A stretch of DNA of 64,000 bases from an uncultured Peptostreptococcaceae bacterium (GTDB lineage Bacteria > Bacillota > Clostridia > Peptostreptococcales > Anaerovoracaceae): positions 94,358 to 158,357 of the forward strand of contig CAJUQR010000003.1 in assembly GCA_910588185.1 (NCBI GenBank). The letters run 5' to 3'. The position numbers and the translations under genes were made by a program. Below, in pieces: positions 35,766-45,195 of this stretch. Numbering within the stretch: the first letter of the stretch is position 1; each line of letters starts with the position of its first letter. Under the pieces are notes generated by a model that saw only the letters and a list, made by a program, of their open reading frames with translations, was not told where the DNA came from and did no database searches.

Positions 35766-37589
35766 ATGACGAATAAGAATAAGGATTATCAGAATTATAT
35801 AAGGAATTTTAGCATAATTGCTCATATAGATCACGGTAAATCTACTCTTGCTGACAGAATTATTGAAAAAACTGGGTTGGTAGAGCAAAGAGATATGAAA
35901 GAACAGTTTCTCGACAATATGGATTTGGAACGAGAAAGAGGCATAACTATTAAGCTTCAAACTACCAGATTATCTTACCACAGCAAAGACGGAAATGATT
36001 ATATTCTTAATCTTATAGATACTCCGGGTCACGTAGACTTTAATTATGAGGTTTCAAGAAGCTTGGCGGCTTGTGAAGGCGCAGTTCTTGTAGTTGATGC
36101 AACGCAGGGTGTAGAAGCTCAAACGCTTGCCAACGTTTATCTTGCAATAGACGAAAATCTTGAAATACTTCCTGTACTCAATAAGATTGATCTTGCTTCT
36201 GCAAGACCTGAGGAGACTAAGCAGGAAATTGAGGAGGTAATAGGACTTGATGCATCTGAAGCACCTTTGATTTCTGCTAAAGAGGGGATAGGAATAGAAG
36301 AACTGCTTGAAGAGGTGGTAAGAGTAATTCCTGCGCCTTCCGGTGATGAAAAAGGCAAGTTAAAAGCCCTGATATTCGACTCAAAGTATGATAATTATAA
36401 AGGTGTAATAATTTATACCAGAATAATAGATGGACAAGTTAAAAAAGGTGATATAATACGCCTGATGAACACAGGCAAAAAGTATGAAGTAACAGAAGTA
36501 GGTGTATGTGCTCCCGGACCTGTAGCTACAGATATATTGAAAGCCGGAGAAGTAGGATACATATGCGGAAGTATTAAACAGGTTTCTGATGCAAGAGTGG
36601 GCGATACCATTACACTTGACAGTGACCCGACAGAGGAAATGCTGCCAGGATATAAAAAAGCTCAATCTATGGTTTATTGCGGCATATACCCTGCGGAGGG
36701 AGAAAAGTACGAAAATGTTAAAGACGCTTTGGAAAAGCTCCAGGTAAATGACGCTGCGTTTAATTTTGAGCCGGAAACATCTACAGCCCTTGGATTTGGA
36801 TTCAGATGCGGATTTTTAGGGCTGCTTCACATGGAAATCATTGTAGAAAGACTTGAGAGAGAGTTTGATCTTGGTGTAATTACCACATCACCAAGTGTTA
36901 TATACAGAGTAGTTAAGCAAGACGGAACTGTAGAGATGATACAAAATCCTACAAGCCTGCCGCCTCAGCAAGAAATAAGCTATATAGAAGAGCCTATGGT
37001 AAAAGCCGATATTATGATTCCAAAGGAATATGTAGGGGCTATAATGGAGCTGTGTCAAGAAAGACGCGGAAAAATGATACACATGGAATATATAACAGAG
37101 GCCAGGGTTCAACTTCACTATGAAATGCCGCTTAACGAGGTTATTTATGATTTCTTTGATGCTTTAAAATCCAAAACCAGAGGATATGGTTCATTGGACT
37201 ATGAGTTTATAAGATATGAACGTTCGAATGTGGTTAAAATGGATATCCTTTTAAATAAAGACTTAGTAGATGCCTTTTCTATGATAGTGCATGAGTCTAA
37301 GTCTTATGCAAGAGGACGGTTTGTATGTGAAAAATTGAAGACCATAATACCTATGCATCAGTTTGAAGTGCCTATTCAGGCAGCTATAGGCCAGAAAGTG
37401 ATTGCCAGGGAGACTGTTAAAGCATACAGAAAAGATGTTATAGCCAAGTGCTATGGAGGAGATATTTCGAGAAAGAAAAAACTTCTTGAAAAACAGAAAG
37501 AAGGAAAGAAGAGAATGCGTCAGTTTGGAACTGTGGAAGTGCCGCAAGAAGCATTTACCGCGGTTCTCAAGTATGATGAAAATAAATAA
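35766..37589 (+). CDS. lepA: Elongation factor 4
   Basis: Ribosomal GTPase (back-translocase) of 607 aa. G-domain motifs AHIDHGKST (G1), RGITIK (G2), DTPGH (G3) and NKIDLA (G4) are complete, followed by the EF-G-like domains and the LepA-specific C-terminal domain (ARETVKAYRKDVIAKCYGGDISRKKKLL). Position after gpr-spoIIP and before hemW is the standard Firmicute order. RBS TGAGGA. Confidence 0.98.
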   Translation: MTNKNKDYQNYIRNFSIIAHIDHGKSTLADRIIEKTGLVEQRDMKEQFLDNMDLERERGITIKLQTTRLSYHSKDGNDYILNLIDTPGHVDFNYEVSRSLAACEGAVLVVDATQGVEAQTLANVYLAIDENLEILPVLNKIDLASARPEETKQEIEEVIGLDASEAPLISAKEGIGIEELLEEVVRVIPAPSGDEKGKLKALIFDSKYDNYKGVIIYTRIIDGQVKKGDIIRLMNTGKKYEVTEVGVCAPGPVATDILKAGEVGYICGSIKQVSDARVGDTITLDSDPTEEMLPGYKKAQSMVYCGIYPAEGEKYENVKDALEKLQVNDAAFNFEPETSTALGFGFRCGFLGLLHMEIIVERLEREFDLGVITTSPSVIYRVVKQDGTVEMIQNPTSLPPQQEISYIEEPMVKADIMIPKEYVGAIMELCQERRGKMIHMEYITEARVQLHYEMPLNEVIYDFFDALKSKTRGYGSLDYEFIRYERSNVVKMDILLNKDLVDAFSMIVHESKSYARGRFVCEKLKTIIPMHQFEVPIQAAIGQKVIARETVKAYRKDVIAKCYGGDISRKKKLLEKQKEGKKRMRQFGTVEVPQEAFTAVLKYDENK

Positions 37590-37601
37590 TAGGTAACAAT
37601 T

Positions 37602-38795
37602 ATGGCAAGTTCAGGAATATATGTTCATATACCATTTTGCGTAAAGAAATGTTTTTACTGTGACTTTTTTTCTGTTGCATGTGACGATGCAAAGATAAGA
37701 AAAGAATATACTAGGGCGTTATTAAAAGAGATAATGTTTTATGGCATTAAGTATGGTAAAAATTTTAAAGCAGATACCGTATTTTTTGGCGGAGGAACTC
37801 CTAGCCTTATGGAACCTGAATTCATAGAGAAGATTTTGGGGGCTTTAAAAAATTATTTTACTGTAGATGATGATTGTGAAATAACCCTTGAATGCAATCC
37901 GGCGACTCTTTCTATGGATAAACTTAATAGATATAGAAGTATGGGTATAAACAGGCTTAGCATAGGCGCTCAGTCATTTGACGATGATGTGCTTCAAAAA
38001 TTAGGCCGTATACATAAATCAGAAGATATATTTAAGACTGTAAATCTTGCAAGATCTGCGGGTTTTGAAAATATAAGTCTTGATCTCATGTTTGCCGTGC
38101 CTGGGCAAAATAAAAAGATATGGAAAGAAAGTGTTGAGAAGACATTGGAATTAAGACCTGAACATATTTCTTTTTATAGTCTTGAAATCGGAGAAAACAC
38201 TGTTTTTGGCAAAATGCTTAAAAAAGGAGACTTCATAGAGACTCCTATAGAAGAAGATCGCAGGATGTATGCAATAGGACTGGATATGATTGAAAAAGCA
38301 GGATATAAACAGTACGAGATATCCAACGCTTCCCTTCGAGGAATGGAGTGCAGACATAATCTTAAATACTGGAACCTTTCTGAATATCTTGGACTTGGAG
38401 CGGGCGCCCATTCGTTTATCAGAGATGTGAGATATTCTAATATACTGAACGTCAGAGAATATTACAATACTATGTGGAGCCAGGATATGACGTCAATGAT
38501 AAGATTTGAATCTTCTTCGGCATTTGGGGCTAATTGCGTAGACTCATATAATGTTAACACGTATAAGGATAATGTGTCGGAATATGCGTTTACAGCATTG
38601 AGGACAACTAAAGGAATTGTCTTTGATGATTTTAAAAGAAAATTTAAAAATGAATTTTGGGATTTGTATAGTTCTCAGCGTGCTGAGTTTGAAAAATTCG
38701 TAAAAAATGGATATGCGGTTTATGATATGCGTCATGTAGCGCTTACCCGCAAAGGGATGAATATATCCAACAAAATAATGGCATTGTTTGTTTAA
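37602..38795 (+). CDS. hemW: Radical SAM heme chaperone HemW
   Basis: Radical SAM protein of 397 aa related to oxygen-independent coproporphyrinogen oxidase. The [4Fe-4S] motif CVKKCFYCDF (Cys13, Cys17, Cys20) and FFGGGTPSLM are clear. The lack of the extended HemN N-terminus and the position 12 bp after lepA indicate HemW, a heme-insertion chaperone, rather than a porphyrin-synthesis enzyme. No heme genes are in the window. Confidence 0.93.
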   Translation: MASSGIYVHIPFCVKKCFYCDFFSVACDDAKIRKEYTRALLKEIMFYGIKYGKNFKADTVFFGGGTPSLMEPEFIEKILGALKNYFTVDDDCEITLECNPATLSMDKLNRYRSMGINRLSIGAQSFDDDVLQKLGRIHKSEDIFKTVNLARSAGFENISLDLMFAVPGQNKKIWKESVEKTLELRPEHISFYSLEIGENTVFGKMLKKGDFIETPIEEDRRMYAIGLDMIEKAGYKQYEISNASLRGMECRHNLKYWNLSEYLGLGAGAHSFIRDVRYSNILNVREYYNTMWSQDMTSMIRFESSSAFGANCVDSYNVNTYKDNVSEYAFTALRTTKGIVFDDFKRKFKNEFWDLYSSQRAEFEKFVKNGYAVYDMRHVALTRKGMNISNKIMALFV

Positions 38796-38816
38796 AACTT
38801 TTAGCAGGAGAGTATT

Positions 38817-40307
38817 ATGAAAAAATATATTTTATCCCTTGATCAGGGAACTACCAGTTCCAGATGCATAATATATGATAAGAAAGGCAATATGATAAGC
38901 GTTGCACAAAAAGAGTTTAATCAAATATATCCTAAAGATGGATGGGTTGAACATGACGCTATGGAAATTTGGTCTACGCAGATGGGTGTTGCTCAGGAAG
39001 CGCTTCTTAAAATAGGATGCACATACAGAGATATAGAGGCAATAGGAATAACCAATCAACGAGAGACTACTGTGGTTTGGGATAAAGAAACAGGAATACC
39101 TGTATATAATGCTATAGTCTGGCAGTGCCGCAGGACTGCGGAATATTGTGACAGCCTAATTTCAGAAGGCTATAAGGATATGATACGCAGTAAAACAGGA
39201 TTGTTTATAGATGCATATTTTAGTGGAACCAAGCTCAAATGGATTTTAGATAATGTACCGGGAGCAAGAGAAAAAGCTTTACAGGGAAAGCTTCTGTTTG
39301 GCACAATAGAAACTTGGCTTATATGGAATATGACAGGAGGAAAAGTTCACATTACTGATTATTCCAATGCATCAAGAACGATGATGTTTAATATAAATAC
39401 ATTAGAGTGGGATGATGAAATATTGAGTTTATTGGATATTCCGAAGATTATGCTTCCTGATGTTAAACCGTCAAGCTGCATATATGGTGAGACTGTAGAT
39501 ACCATATTCGGAGGACCGATTAAGATTGCAGGAGCCGCAGGAGATCAGCAAGCAGCTCTTTTTGGACAGACGTGCTTTGAAGTGGGAGAAAGTAAAAATA
39601 CTTATGGAACGGGTTGCTTTTTGCTCATGAATACAGGTGAAAAACCTGTGTTTTCTAAGAATGGTCTTGTTACTACCATAGCATGGGGTCTGGACGACAA
39701 AGTTAATTATGCCCTTGAAGGTTCGGTTTTCGTTTGTGGAGCTGCAATACAATGGCTAAGGGATGAACTTAATATTTTAGAAAAATCGTCTGATTCGGAG
39801 ACTATGGCAACATCTGTTGAAGATTCCTGCGGACTTTATGTTGTACCTGCGTTTGTAGGACTTGGTGCGCCTTATTGGGATCCGTATGCAAGAGGAGCAG
39901 TATTCGGAATTACCAGAGGGGCTAATAAGAATCATCTGGTTAGAGCAACTCTCGAATCTCTCGCATATCAGACAAATGATTTAATAGATGCTATGGCAGA
40001 AGATCTTGAAGGCGGGATTATGTCTTTAAAAGTCGACGGCGGTGCATGCTCAAATGATTTTTTGATGCAGTTTCAAGCAGATATCTTAGATTGTCATGTT
40101 GAAAGACCTGTTTGTATAGAGACTACTTCTTTAGGAGCTGCATATTTGGCAGGTCTTGCTGTAGGTTATTGGAAGAGTAAGGAAGATGTTCTTGAAAACT
40201 GGCAGATTGATAAAACCTTTGAACCGTCAATGGAAAGCCAAATGCGTCAAAACCTTCTTCAAGGATGGAAAAAATCTGTGGACAGAGTAAGAGATTGGAC
40301 AAAATAA
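38817..40307 (+). CDS. glpK: Glycerol kinase
   Basis: Phosphorylates glycerol to glycerol-3-phosphate with ATP. The 496-aa protein is a complete FGGY kinase: SLDQGTTSSRCIIYD at the N-terminus, DGWVEHDAMEIW, TNQRETTVVWD, NTYGTGCFLLMNTG and the C-terminal KVDGGACSNDFLMQFQADI. It sits where hrcA would follow hemW in Bacillus, so it is an insertion into the conserved backbone. No glpF or glpD lies nearby. RBS AGGAGAG. Confidence 0.97.
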   Translation: MKKYILSLDQGTTSSRCIIYDKKGNMISVAQKEFNQIYPKDGWVEHDAMEIWSTQMGVAQEALLKIGCTYRDIEAIGITNQRETTVVWDKETGIPVYNAIVWQCRRTAEYCDSLISEGYKDMIRSKTGLFIDAYFSGTKLKWILDNVPGAREKALQGKLLFGTIETWLIWNMTGGKVHITDYSNASRTMMFNINTLEWDDEILSLLDIPKIMLPDVKPSSCIYGETVDTIFGGPIKIAGAAGDQQAALFGQTCFEVGESKNTYGTGCFLLMNTGEKPVFSKNGLVTTIAWGLDDKVNYALEGSVFVCGAAIQWLRDELNILEKSSDSETMATSVEDSCGLYVVPAFVGLGAPYWDPYARGAVFGITRGANKNHLVRATLESLAYQTNDLIDAMAEDLEGGIMSLKVDGGACSNDFLMQFQADILDCHVERPVCIETTSLGAAYLAGLAVGYWKSKEDVLENWQIDKTFEPSMESQMRQNLLQGWKKSVDRVRDWTK

Positions 40308-40318
40308 TATTGCTAAAT

Positions 40319-40347
40319 TTGTCGAAATAGTGTAGAATGTGTATAAT
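40319..40347 (+). promoter_or_regulatory. Promoter of the DUF4190 gene
   Basis: TTGTCG (40319-40324), 17-bp spacer, TATAAT (40342-40347). Confidence 0.7.
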
Positions 40348-40371
40348 TAATGTTAAAAAGGAGGTAGAATT

Positions 40372-40641
40372 ATGGAAGAACAGAAAAAAACATTGTCAAT
40401 TGCATCATTGGTGCTTGGAATAGTAGGTATAGTCTTTGATTTTATTTATCCTATTATAGGTATTGTTGCCGGAATTGTAGGTATAGTATTATCTGTGCAG
40501 GCAAACAAAAAAGAGGGCAAGAATGGTATGGCTACAGGTGGAATGGTATGTTCCATAGTAGCAGTTGCTATCGGAGGATTGATGTATGCATGTGCAATCT
40601 GTGCAGTGGGTACATTATTAAGCATAGGCGCATCCCTTTAA
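40372..40641 (+). CDS. DUF4190-like small membrane protein
   Basis: Protein of 89 aa with two hydrophobic segments (about 10-42 and 55-88) separated by NKKEGKNGMATGG, the usual build of DUF4190 proteins. The first segment is Gly/Ile/Val-rich (LGIVGIVFD, IIGIVAGIVGIVL). Homologues are often near membrane-stress or lipoprotein genes but have no proven function. It has its own promoter and the terminator at 40655-40702, so it is monocistronic. RBS AAGGAGG. Confidence 0.8.
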   Translation: MEEQKKTLSIASLVLGIVGIVFDFIYPIIGIVAGIVGIVLSVQANKKEGKNGMATGGMVCSIVAVAIGGLMYACAICAVGTLLSIGASL

Positions 40642-40654
40642 TGCAATTTGATTT

Positions 40655-40702
40655 AAAACCGAGCGCAGAAGAGGAGATTTCTTCGTCTGTGTTCGGTTTT
40701 TT
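40655..40702 (+). terminator. Terminator after the DUF4190 gene
   Basis: AAAACCGAGCGCAGAAGA pairs with TCTTCGTCTGTGTTCGGTTTT through a long imperfect stem, ending in TTTTTT. Confidence 0.75.
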
Positions 40703-40714
40703 GTTAGGTAAGTT

Positions 40715-41431
40715 ATGGATAATTATATTGTAGTTTTAGGAAAACAAATTTCATTTTATTCGATTATCGGATTTGTAGGGCTTTTAGCGGCTTTGTTGTT
40801 GTGCTTAAAAAGAAGACGCATTTATGACATAGAAAAAGGTGATTTGATAAATTTATTTGCCTATTCGATAGTGGGCATTGTAGTTGGATCAAAATTGCTT
40901 GCGCTTATTTGTATGATTCCGGATTTTATAGAATATTGGGATAAGATAAATTGGAATAATCAGCTTTTGGAAACACTGATGCAAAGCGGATTTGTATTTT
41001 ATGGAGGTTTTATAGGCATAGTCATTGCTTTTTATATATATTGTAAGCAATTTGGGCTGCAATTTGGCAGAGTCATGGAGCTTGTAGCGCCAGCTGTTCC
41101 CTTGTTTCATTTTTTCGGCAGAATAGGCTGTTATACCGCCGGATGCTGCGGTGGTGTGAATGGATTCCCTCTTCAGCTTGTAGAAGCAGCAGGAAATTTA
41201 ATTATTTTTGCTATAATAATATATGTTCAAGACAAACATCCAAAATTTTCAAAAACTTTTCCTCTATATATTGTAATTTATGGGTGCATGAGATTTGTGC
41301 TGGAATTTTTCAGAGGTGATCCGGAGAGGGGATTTTTCGGACCACTGTCTGTATCACAATGGATTGCAATTATATTGGTTATGTTTGCGCTTAGGATTAT
41401 TTTTTATAAAAAATCAAAAGAGAAACTATAG
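40715..41431 (+). CDS. Prolipoprotein diacylglyceryl transferase-like membrane protein
   Basis: Seven-helix membrane protein of 238 aa of the Lgt family. It has the FYGGFIGIV and FFGRIGCYTAGCCGG motifs, plus RFVLEFFRGD near the C-terminus. In canonical Lgt the third motif reads GRIGNFINGE; here Cys/Thr/Ala replace the Asn/Asn, as in a paralogous clostridial clade. It may therefore not be the housekeeping Lgt. The start at 40715 has AGGTAAGTT upstream and directly follows the terminator of the preceding gene. Confidence 0.8.
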   Translation: MDNYIVVLGKQISFYSIIGFVGLLAALLLCLKRRRIYDIEKGDLINLFAYSIVGIVVGSKLLALICMIPDFIEYWDKINWNNQLLETLMQSGFVFYGGFIGIVIAFYIYCKQFGLQFGRVMELVAPAVPLFHFFGRIGCYTAGCCGGVNGFPLQLVEAAGNLIIFAIIIYVQDKHPKFSKTFPLYIVIYGCMRFVLEFFRGDPERGFFGPLSVSQWIAIILVMFALRIIFYKKSKEKL

Positions 41432-41436
41432 ATTTT

Positions 41437-41463
41437 ATGCCAAGTAAACCTTGGCATTTTTTA
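41437..41463 (+). terminator. Terminator after the Lgt-like gene
   Basis: ATGCCAAG (41437-41444) pairs with CTTGGCAT (41450-41457), followed by TTTTTTAT. Confidence 0.85.
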
Positions 41464-41647
41464 TCATGTAGGAAATATCGTTTTACGATATTGACGGAAT
41501 GTAACAAAGTCTACCTCTGAAAAAGAATCGGCGAAGCCGACTTTGTTCTTTGTGGGTGTTATTTTTTTGATTTTACGGGAATCATAATATGAACAGAAGA
41601 AAGGCAGAGATTTCACAAAAAATACACAAAAATTTTTGCTATTTCTG

Positions 41648-41676
41648 TTGACATTAGACTCATTAGGTAGTATTTT
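41648..41676 (+). promoter_or_regulatory. Heat-shock operon promoter (hrcA-grpE-dnaK)
   Basis: TTGACA (41648-41653), 17-bp spacer, TATTTT (41671-41676), directly followed by the CIRCE operator. Confidence 0.85.
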
Positions 41677-41687
41677 ATATATATAAA

Positions 41688-41714
41688 TTAGCACTCCAAA
41701 ACGATGAGTGCTAA
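41688..41714 (+). promoter_or_regulatory. CIRCE operator
   Basis: Perfect match to the consensus TTAGCACTC-N9-GAGTGCTAA (41688-41696 and 41706-41714). HrcA bound here would repress the operon until heat shock titrates GroE. It covers the start of transcription. Confidence 0.98.
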
Positions 41715-41729
41715 CAAAGGGGAAAGGTC

Positions 41730-42779
41730 ATGGAACTTACAGAACGTAAACTGAAAATTTTACAAGCAATTATCAGCGATTATGTTAAGACTGCTGAACC
41801 GGTAGGCTCCAGGACTATTTCTAAAAAATATGATCTGGGGATAAGTCCCGCAACAGTAAGAAATGAAATGGCGGATCTTGAGGAGATGGGTTATTTGACT
41901 CATCCTCATACATCTGCGGGCAGAGTTCCGTCAGATATGGCATATAGACTTTATGTAAATGCTCTCATGGAAAAGAAGGAGCTCAGCAGAGAGGAAAAGA
42001 ATGTAATATCAGAGAGGCTTAAGTCAAATGTCAATGAATTTGAAAAGACCATAGAGCATGCAGCTTCGCTTCTGTCTGAAATAACAAATCTTACTTCATT
42101 TGCGCTGACACCGACAAAAGATGATGACTCTTTAAAGTTTATAAATCTATTGCCGGTAGATGAAAAAACCATAGTTTTGATGATAGTTTCAGAAAGCGGT
42201 AAGATTTCCAATACGGCTCTGAATGTTAAAGTGCCTTACAGCGAAGAAAATCTTCAGCTTCTTGCAAAAACTATGACATATAATTATAAAGGCAAGACTA
42301 TAAGCGAAGTTCTTACAAATAATATTATAGAGAATTTTGAAAGCGATATAGCGGCTATGAGCGGTCTGGCACAGGATGTAATGCCTAACTTTATGAGAAC
42401 TCTTGAAGATATGCTGAATGTTAATCTGTACATGGAGGGGCTTACAAACATATTTGATATACCAGAGTACAACGATTTGCAAAAGGCTAAGAGCTTTATA
42501 GAGATGCTCAGCCAGAAAGAAGATTTCACCAAGAAGCTTATAGAGAGAGAAGATGGGGTTATAGTTACTATAGGTGAAGAAAACGCAGATGATATTATGA
42601 ATGATTGTGCGCTCATCACTGCAAGCTATCATGTGGACGGCAAGCTGGTAGGAAAGATTGGCGTAATCGGTCCTACGAGAATGAAATACAGTGAAGTCAC
42701 TTCTATAATAGAATATTTGACTGATAATTTGAGCGATACGTTTAAACTCGAAAGTGGAGGTAGCGGAGAAGATGAGTGA
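41730..42779 (+). CDS. hrcA: Heat-inducible transcription repressor HrcA
   Basis: Repressor of class I heat-shock genes, 349 aa. The N-terminal winged helix (LTERKLKILQAIISDYVKTAEP, SPATVRNEMADLEEMGYL) binds CIRCE; the C-terminal GAF-like and dimerisation parts end with VGKIGVIGPTRMKYSEV. It is the first gene of hrcA-grpE-dnaK and is autoregulated through the perfect CIRCE just upstream. It overlaps grpE by 8 bp. Confidence 0.98.
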   Translation: MELTERKLKILQAIISDYVKTAEPVGSRTISKKYDLGISPATVRNEMADLEEMGYLTHPHTSAGRVPSDMAYRLYVNALMEKKELSREEKNVISERLKSNVNEFEKTIEHAASLLSEITNLTSFALTPTKDDDSLKFINLLPVDEKTIVLMIVSESGKISNTALNVKVPYSEENLQLLAKTMTYNYKGKTISEVLTNNIIENFESDIAAMSGLAQDVMPNFMRTLEDMLNVNLYMEGLTNIFDIPEYNDLQKAKSFIEMLSQKEDFTKKLIEREDGVIVTIGEENADDIMNDCALITASYHVDGKLVGKIGVIGPTRMKYSEVTSIIEYLTDNLSDTFKLESGGSGEDE

Positions 42780-43308
42780 AGATGCTAAAAAAAATGAAGA
42801 AGTTTTAGAAGAAGAAAAAGTGTGTGAAGAGGAAGAAGAGGATGCTTCTGAATGCAAAGATGAGCAAAAAGAAGATGAACAGCAATCTGATCCTGAAGAA
42901 GAAGCTTTGAATACCAAATATTTGAGACTGATGGCGGATTTTCAGAACTTTAAACGCAGAACAGAAAAAGAAAAAAGTGACATTTATGCGTTCGCAAATG
43001 AAAAAATAATAAGCGAACTGCTTAATGTAATAGATAACTTTGAGAGAGCTCTTGCTGCCGGAGACGAAAGCGATAGTTTTTATCAAGGAATGGAAATGAT
43101 TTTAAAACAGCTCTTAGGGGTGCTTGAAAAAGCGGGAGCCAGTGAAATAACAGCGCTTGGAGAAGATTTTGATCCTAACTTCCATAACGCTGTAATGACG
43201 GAGGATTCGACTGAGTACGAAAGCGGAAAGGTAACAGAGGTTCTCCAGAAGGGGTACGTTTTAAATAATAGAGTGATAAGACCTTCAATGGTAAAGGTCG
43301 CTAACTAA
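42772..43308 (+). CDS. grpE: Nucleotide exchange factor GrpE
   Basis: Cochaperone releasing ADP from DnaK, 178 aa. The acidic, low-complexity N-terminus (Glu/Asp-rich, about 1-45) precedes a long coiled coil with RLMADFQNFKRRTEKEK and a C-terminal beta domain ending VLQKGYVLNNRVIRPSMVKVAN, as expected. ATG 42772 is preferred to the in-frame GTG 42754, which would use the RBS region as coding sequence. Confidence 0.97.
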   Translation: MSEDAKKNEEVLEEEKVCEEEEEDASECKDEQKEDEQQSDPEEEALNTKYLRLMADFQNFKRRTEKEKSDIYAFANEKIISELLNVIDNFERALAAGDESDSFYQGMEMILKQLLGVLEKAGASEITALGEDFDPNFHNAVMTEDSTEYESGKVTEVLQKGYVLNNRVIRPSMVKVAN

Positions 43309-43323
43309 TAGGAGGAAAATAAA

Positions 43324-45195
43324 ATGGCAAAAGTAATCGGTATTGACTTAGGTACAACAAACTCATGTGTTTCCGTACTGGAAGGCGGAGAACCGACAGT
43401 AATAGCAAACGCAGAAGGAATGAGAACTACTCCATCCGTAGTAGGATTTAAAAAAGACGGAGAAAGACTTGTAGGAGAAACTGCTAAGAGACAGGCAGTT
43501 ACCAATCCGGACAGAACGATTTCTTCCATAAAGAGACATATGGGAGAAGACTATAAGGTAGCAATCGACGGAAAAGACTATACACCGCAGGATATTTCAG
43601 CGATGATTCTTACAAAATTAAAGAGCGATGCAGAAAGTTATCTTGGAGAAAAGGTTACAGAAGCTGTAATTACAGTTCCTGCTTATTTCTCAGATGCTCA
43701 GAAGCAAGCTACAAAAGATGCAGGAAGAATCGCAGGTCTTGATGTAAAGAGAATTATCAATGAACCTACAGCTGCTTCTCTTGCTTATGGTCTTGACAAA
43801 GAAGAGGGATCACACAAGATTTTGGTATATGACCTTGGCGGTGGTACTTTCGATGTATCTATCCTGGAACTTGGAGACGGCGTATTTGAAGTACTGGCTA
43901 CTAACGGAGATACTCGTCTCGGCGGAGATGATTTTGACGAGGTTATTTTGAACTATTTAGCAGATAATTTTGCTAAAGAACACGGTGTTGATTTGAGAGC
44001 AGATAAAATGGCTCTTCAGAGACTTAAAGAAGCAGCAGAAAAAGCTAAGAAGGAACTTTCCGGTTCACAGACTACTAATATTAACCTGCCGTTTATCACA
44101 GTAACAGCAGACGGACCTCTTCATATGAATGAGGATTTGACAAGAGCAAAATTTGATCAGCTTACAGGACATTTGGTAGAAAGAACTATCGGACCTATGC
44201 AGAAAGCCATGGCAGATGCAGGCGTATCAAATTCAGACATTGCTAAAGTTATCTTAGTAGGCGGTTCAACAAGAATTCCTGCTGTTCAGGAAGCTGTAAA
44301 GAAAGTAACAGGTAAAGAACCGTTTAAGGGAATCAATCCTGATGAGTGCGTGGCAATAGGAGCTGCAATTCAGGCAGGTGTTCTTACAGGCGAAGTTCAC
44401 GATGTACTTCTTTTGGACGTAACACCACTTTCACTTTCAATTGAAACTTTAGGAGGAGTTGCAACAAAGCTAATCGAAAGAAATACTACAATTCCTACAA
44501 AGAAGAGCCAGATATTCTCCACTGCCGCTGACAATCAGACAGCTGTTGACATTCATGTAATGCAGGGTGAACGTGAAATAGCCGCAGGAAACACTACACT
44601 CGGAAGATTCCAGCTTACAGGAATAGCTCCTGCTCCTCGTGGAATCCCTCAGATTGAAGTTACATTTGATATAGATGCCAACGGTATCGTAAATGTAAGC
44701 GCTAAAGATATGGGAACAGGTAAGGAGCAGAGAATTACGATTACTTCTTCAACTAACCTTTCAGAAGATGAAATCAATAAGAAGGTTAAAGAAGCAGAAG
44801 CATATGCAGAAGAAGACAAGAAGAGAAAAGAAGAGGTTGAAATCAGAAACAGAGCAGAATCTCTCGTTTATGAGACAGAAAAGTCTGTAAAGGATTTGGG
44901 TGACAAGCTTAGTGAAGAAGAAAAGACTGAAATCAACGATGCTAAAGATCAGCTTCAGGCAGTTCTCAATAACGGAACAGTTGACCAGATAAAAGAAAAG
45001 ACAGATGCTCTTACTGAAAAGTTCCACATAATTTCAACTAAGCTTTATCAGCAGGCTCAGGCAGCAGGCGTAGACCCGGCGGCAGCAGCAGGTGCAGGCT
45101 TTGATCCGGGCCATGCAGCAGGCGGAGCTCAGTCAGGTCCTGCAGATGATAATGTAGTTGATGCAGACTATGAAGTAGTTGATGACGATAAATAG
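43324..45195 (+). CDS. dnaK: Chaperone DnaK (Hsp70)
   Basis: ATP-dependent chaperone of 623 aa. ATPase domain motifs GIDLGTTNSCV, YDLGGGTFDVS and VGGSTRIPAVQ, the linker VLLLDVTPLSLSIETLG and the C-terminal acidic tail VVDADYEVVDDDK are all present. Gram-positive type, lacking the 24-residue insertion of the proteobacterial ATPase domain. Codon use is more biased than that of its neighbours, as for a highly expressed gene. RBS ATAGGAGGAAA. Confidence 0.99.
   Translation: MAKVIGIDLGTTNSCVSVLEGGEPTVIANAEGMRTTPSVVGFKKDGERLVGETAKRQAVTNPDRTISSIKRHMGEDYKVAIDGKDYTPQDISAMILTKLKSDAESYLGEKVTEAVITVPAYFSDAQKQATKDAGRIAGLDVKRIINEPTAASLAYGLDKEEGSHKILVYDLGGGTFDVSILELGDGVFEVLATNGDTRLGGDDFDEVILNYLADNFAKEHGVDLRADKMALQRLKEAAEKAKKELSGSQTTNINLPFITVTADGPLHMNEDLTRAKFDQLTGHLVERTIGPMQKAMADAGVSNSDIAKVILVGGSTRIPAVQEAVKKVTGKEPFKGINPDECVAIGAAIQAGVLTGEVHDVLLLDVTPLSLSIETLGGVATKLIERNTTIPTKKSQIFSTAADNQTAVDIHVMQGEREIAAGNTTLGRFQLTGIAPAPRGIPQIEVTFDIDANGIVNVSAKDMGTGKEQRITITSSTNLSEDEINKKVKEAEAYAEEDKKRKEEVEIRNRAESLVYETEKSVKDLGDKLSEEEKTEINDAKDQLQAVLNNGTVDQIKEKTDALTEKFHIISTKLYQQAQAAGVDPAAAAGAGFDPGHAAGGAQSGPADDNVVDADYEVVDDDK

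Noticed and set aside
40548..40733. 61-codon plus-strand ORF overlapping the DUF4190 gene and its terminator
   Set aside because: Runs through the terminator hairpin and lies out of frame with both real genes.
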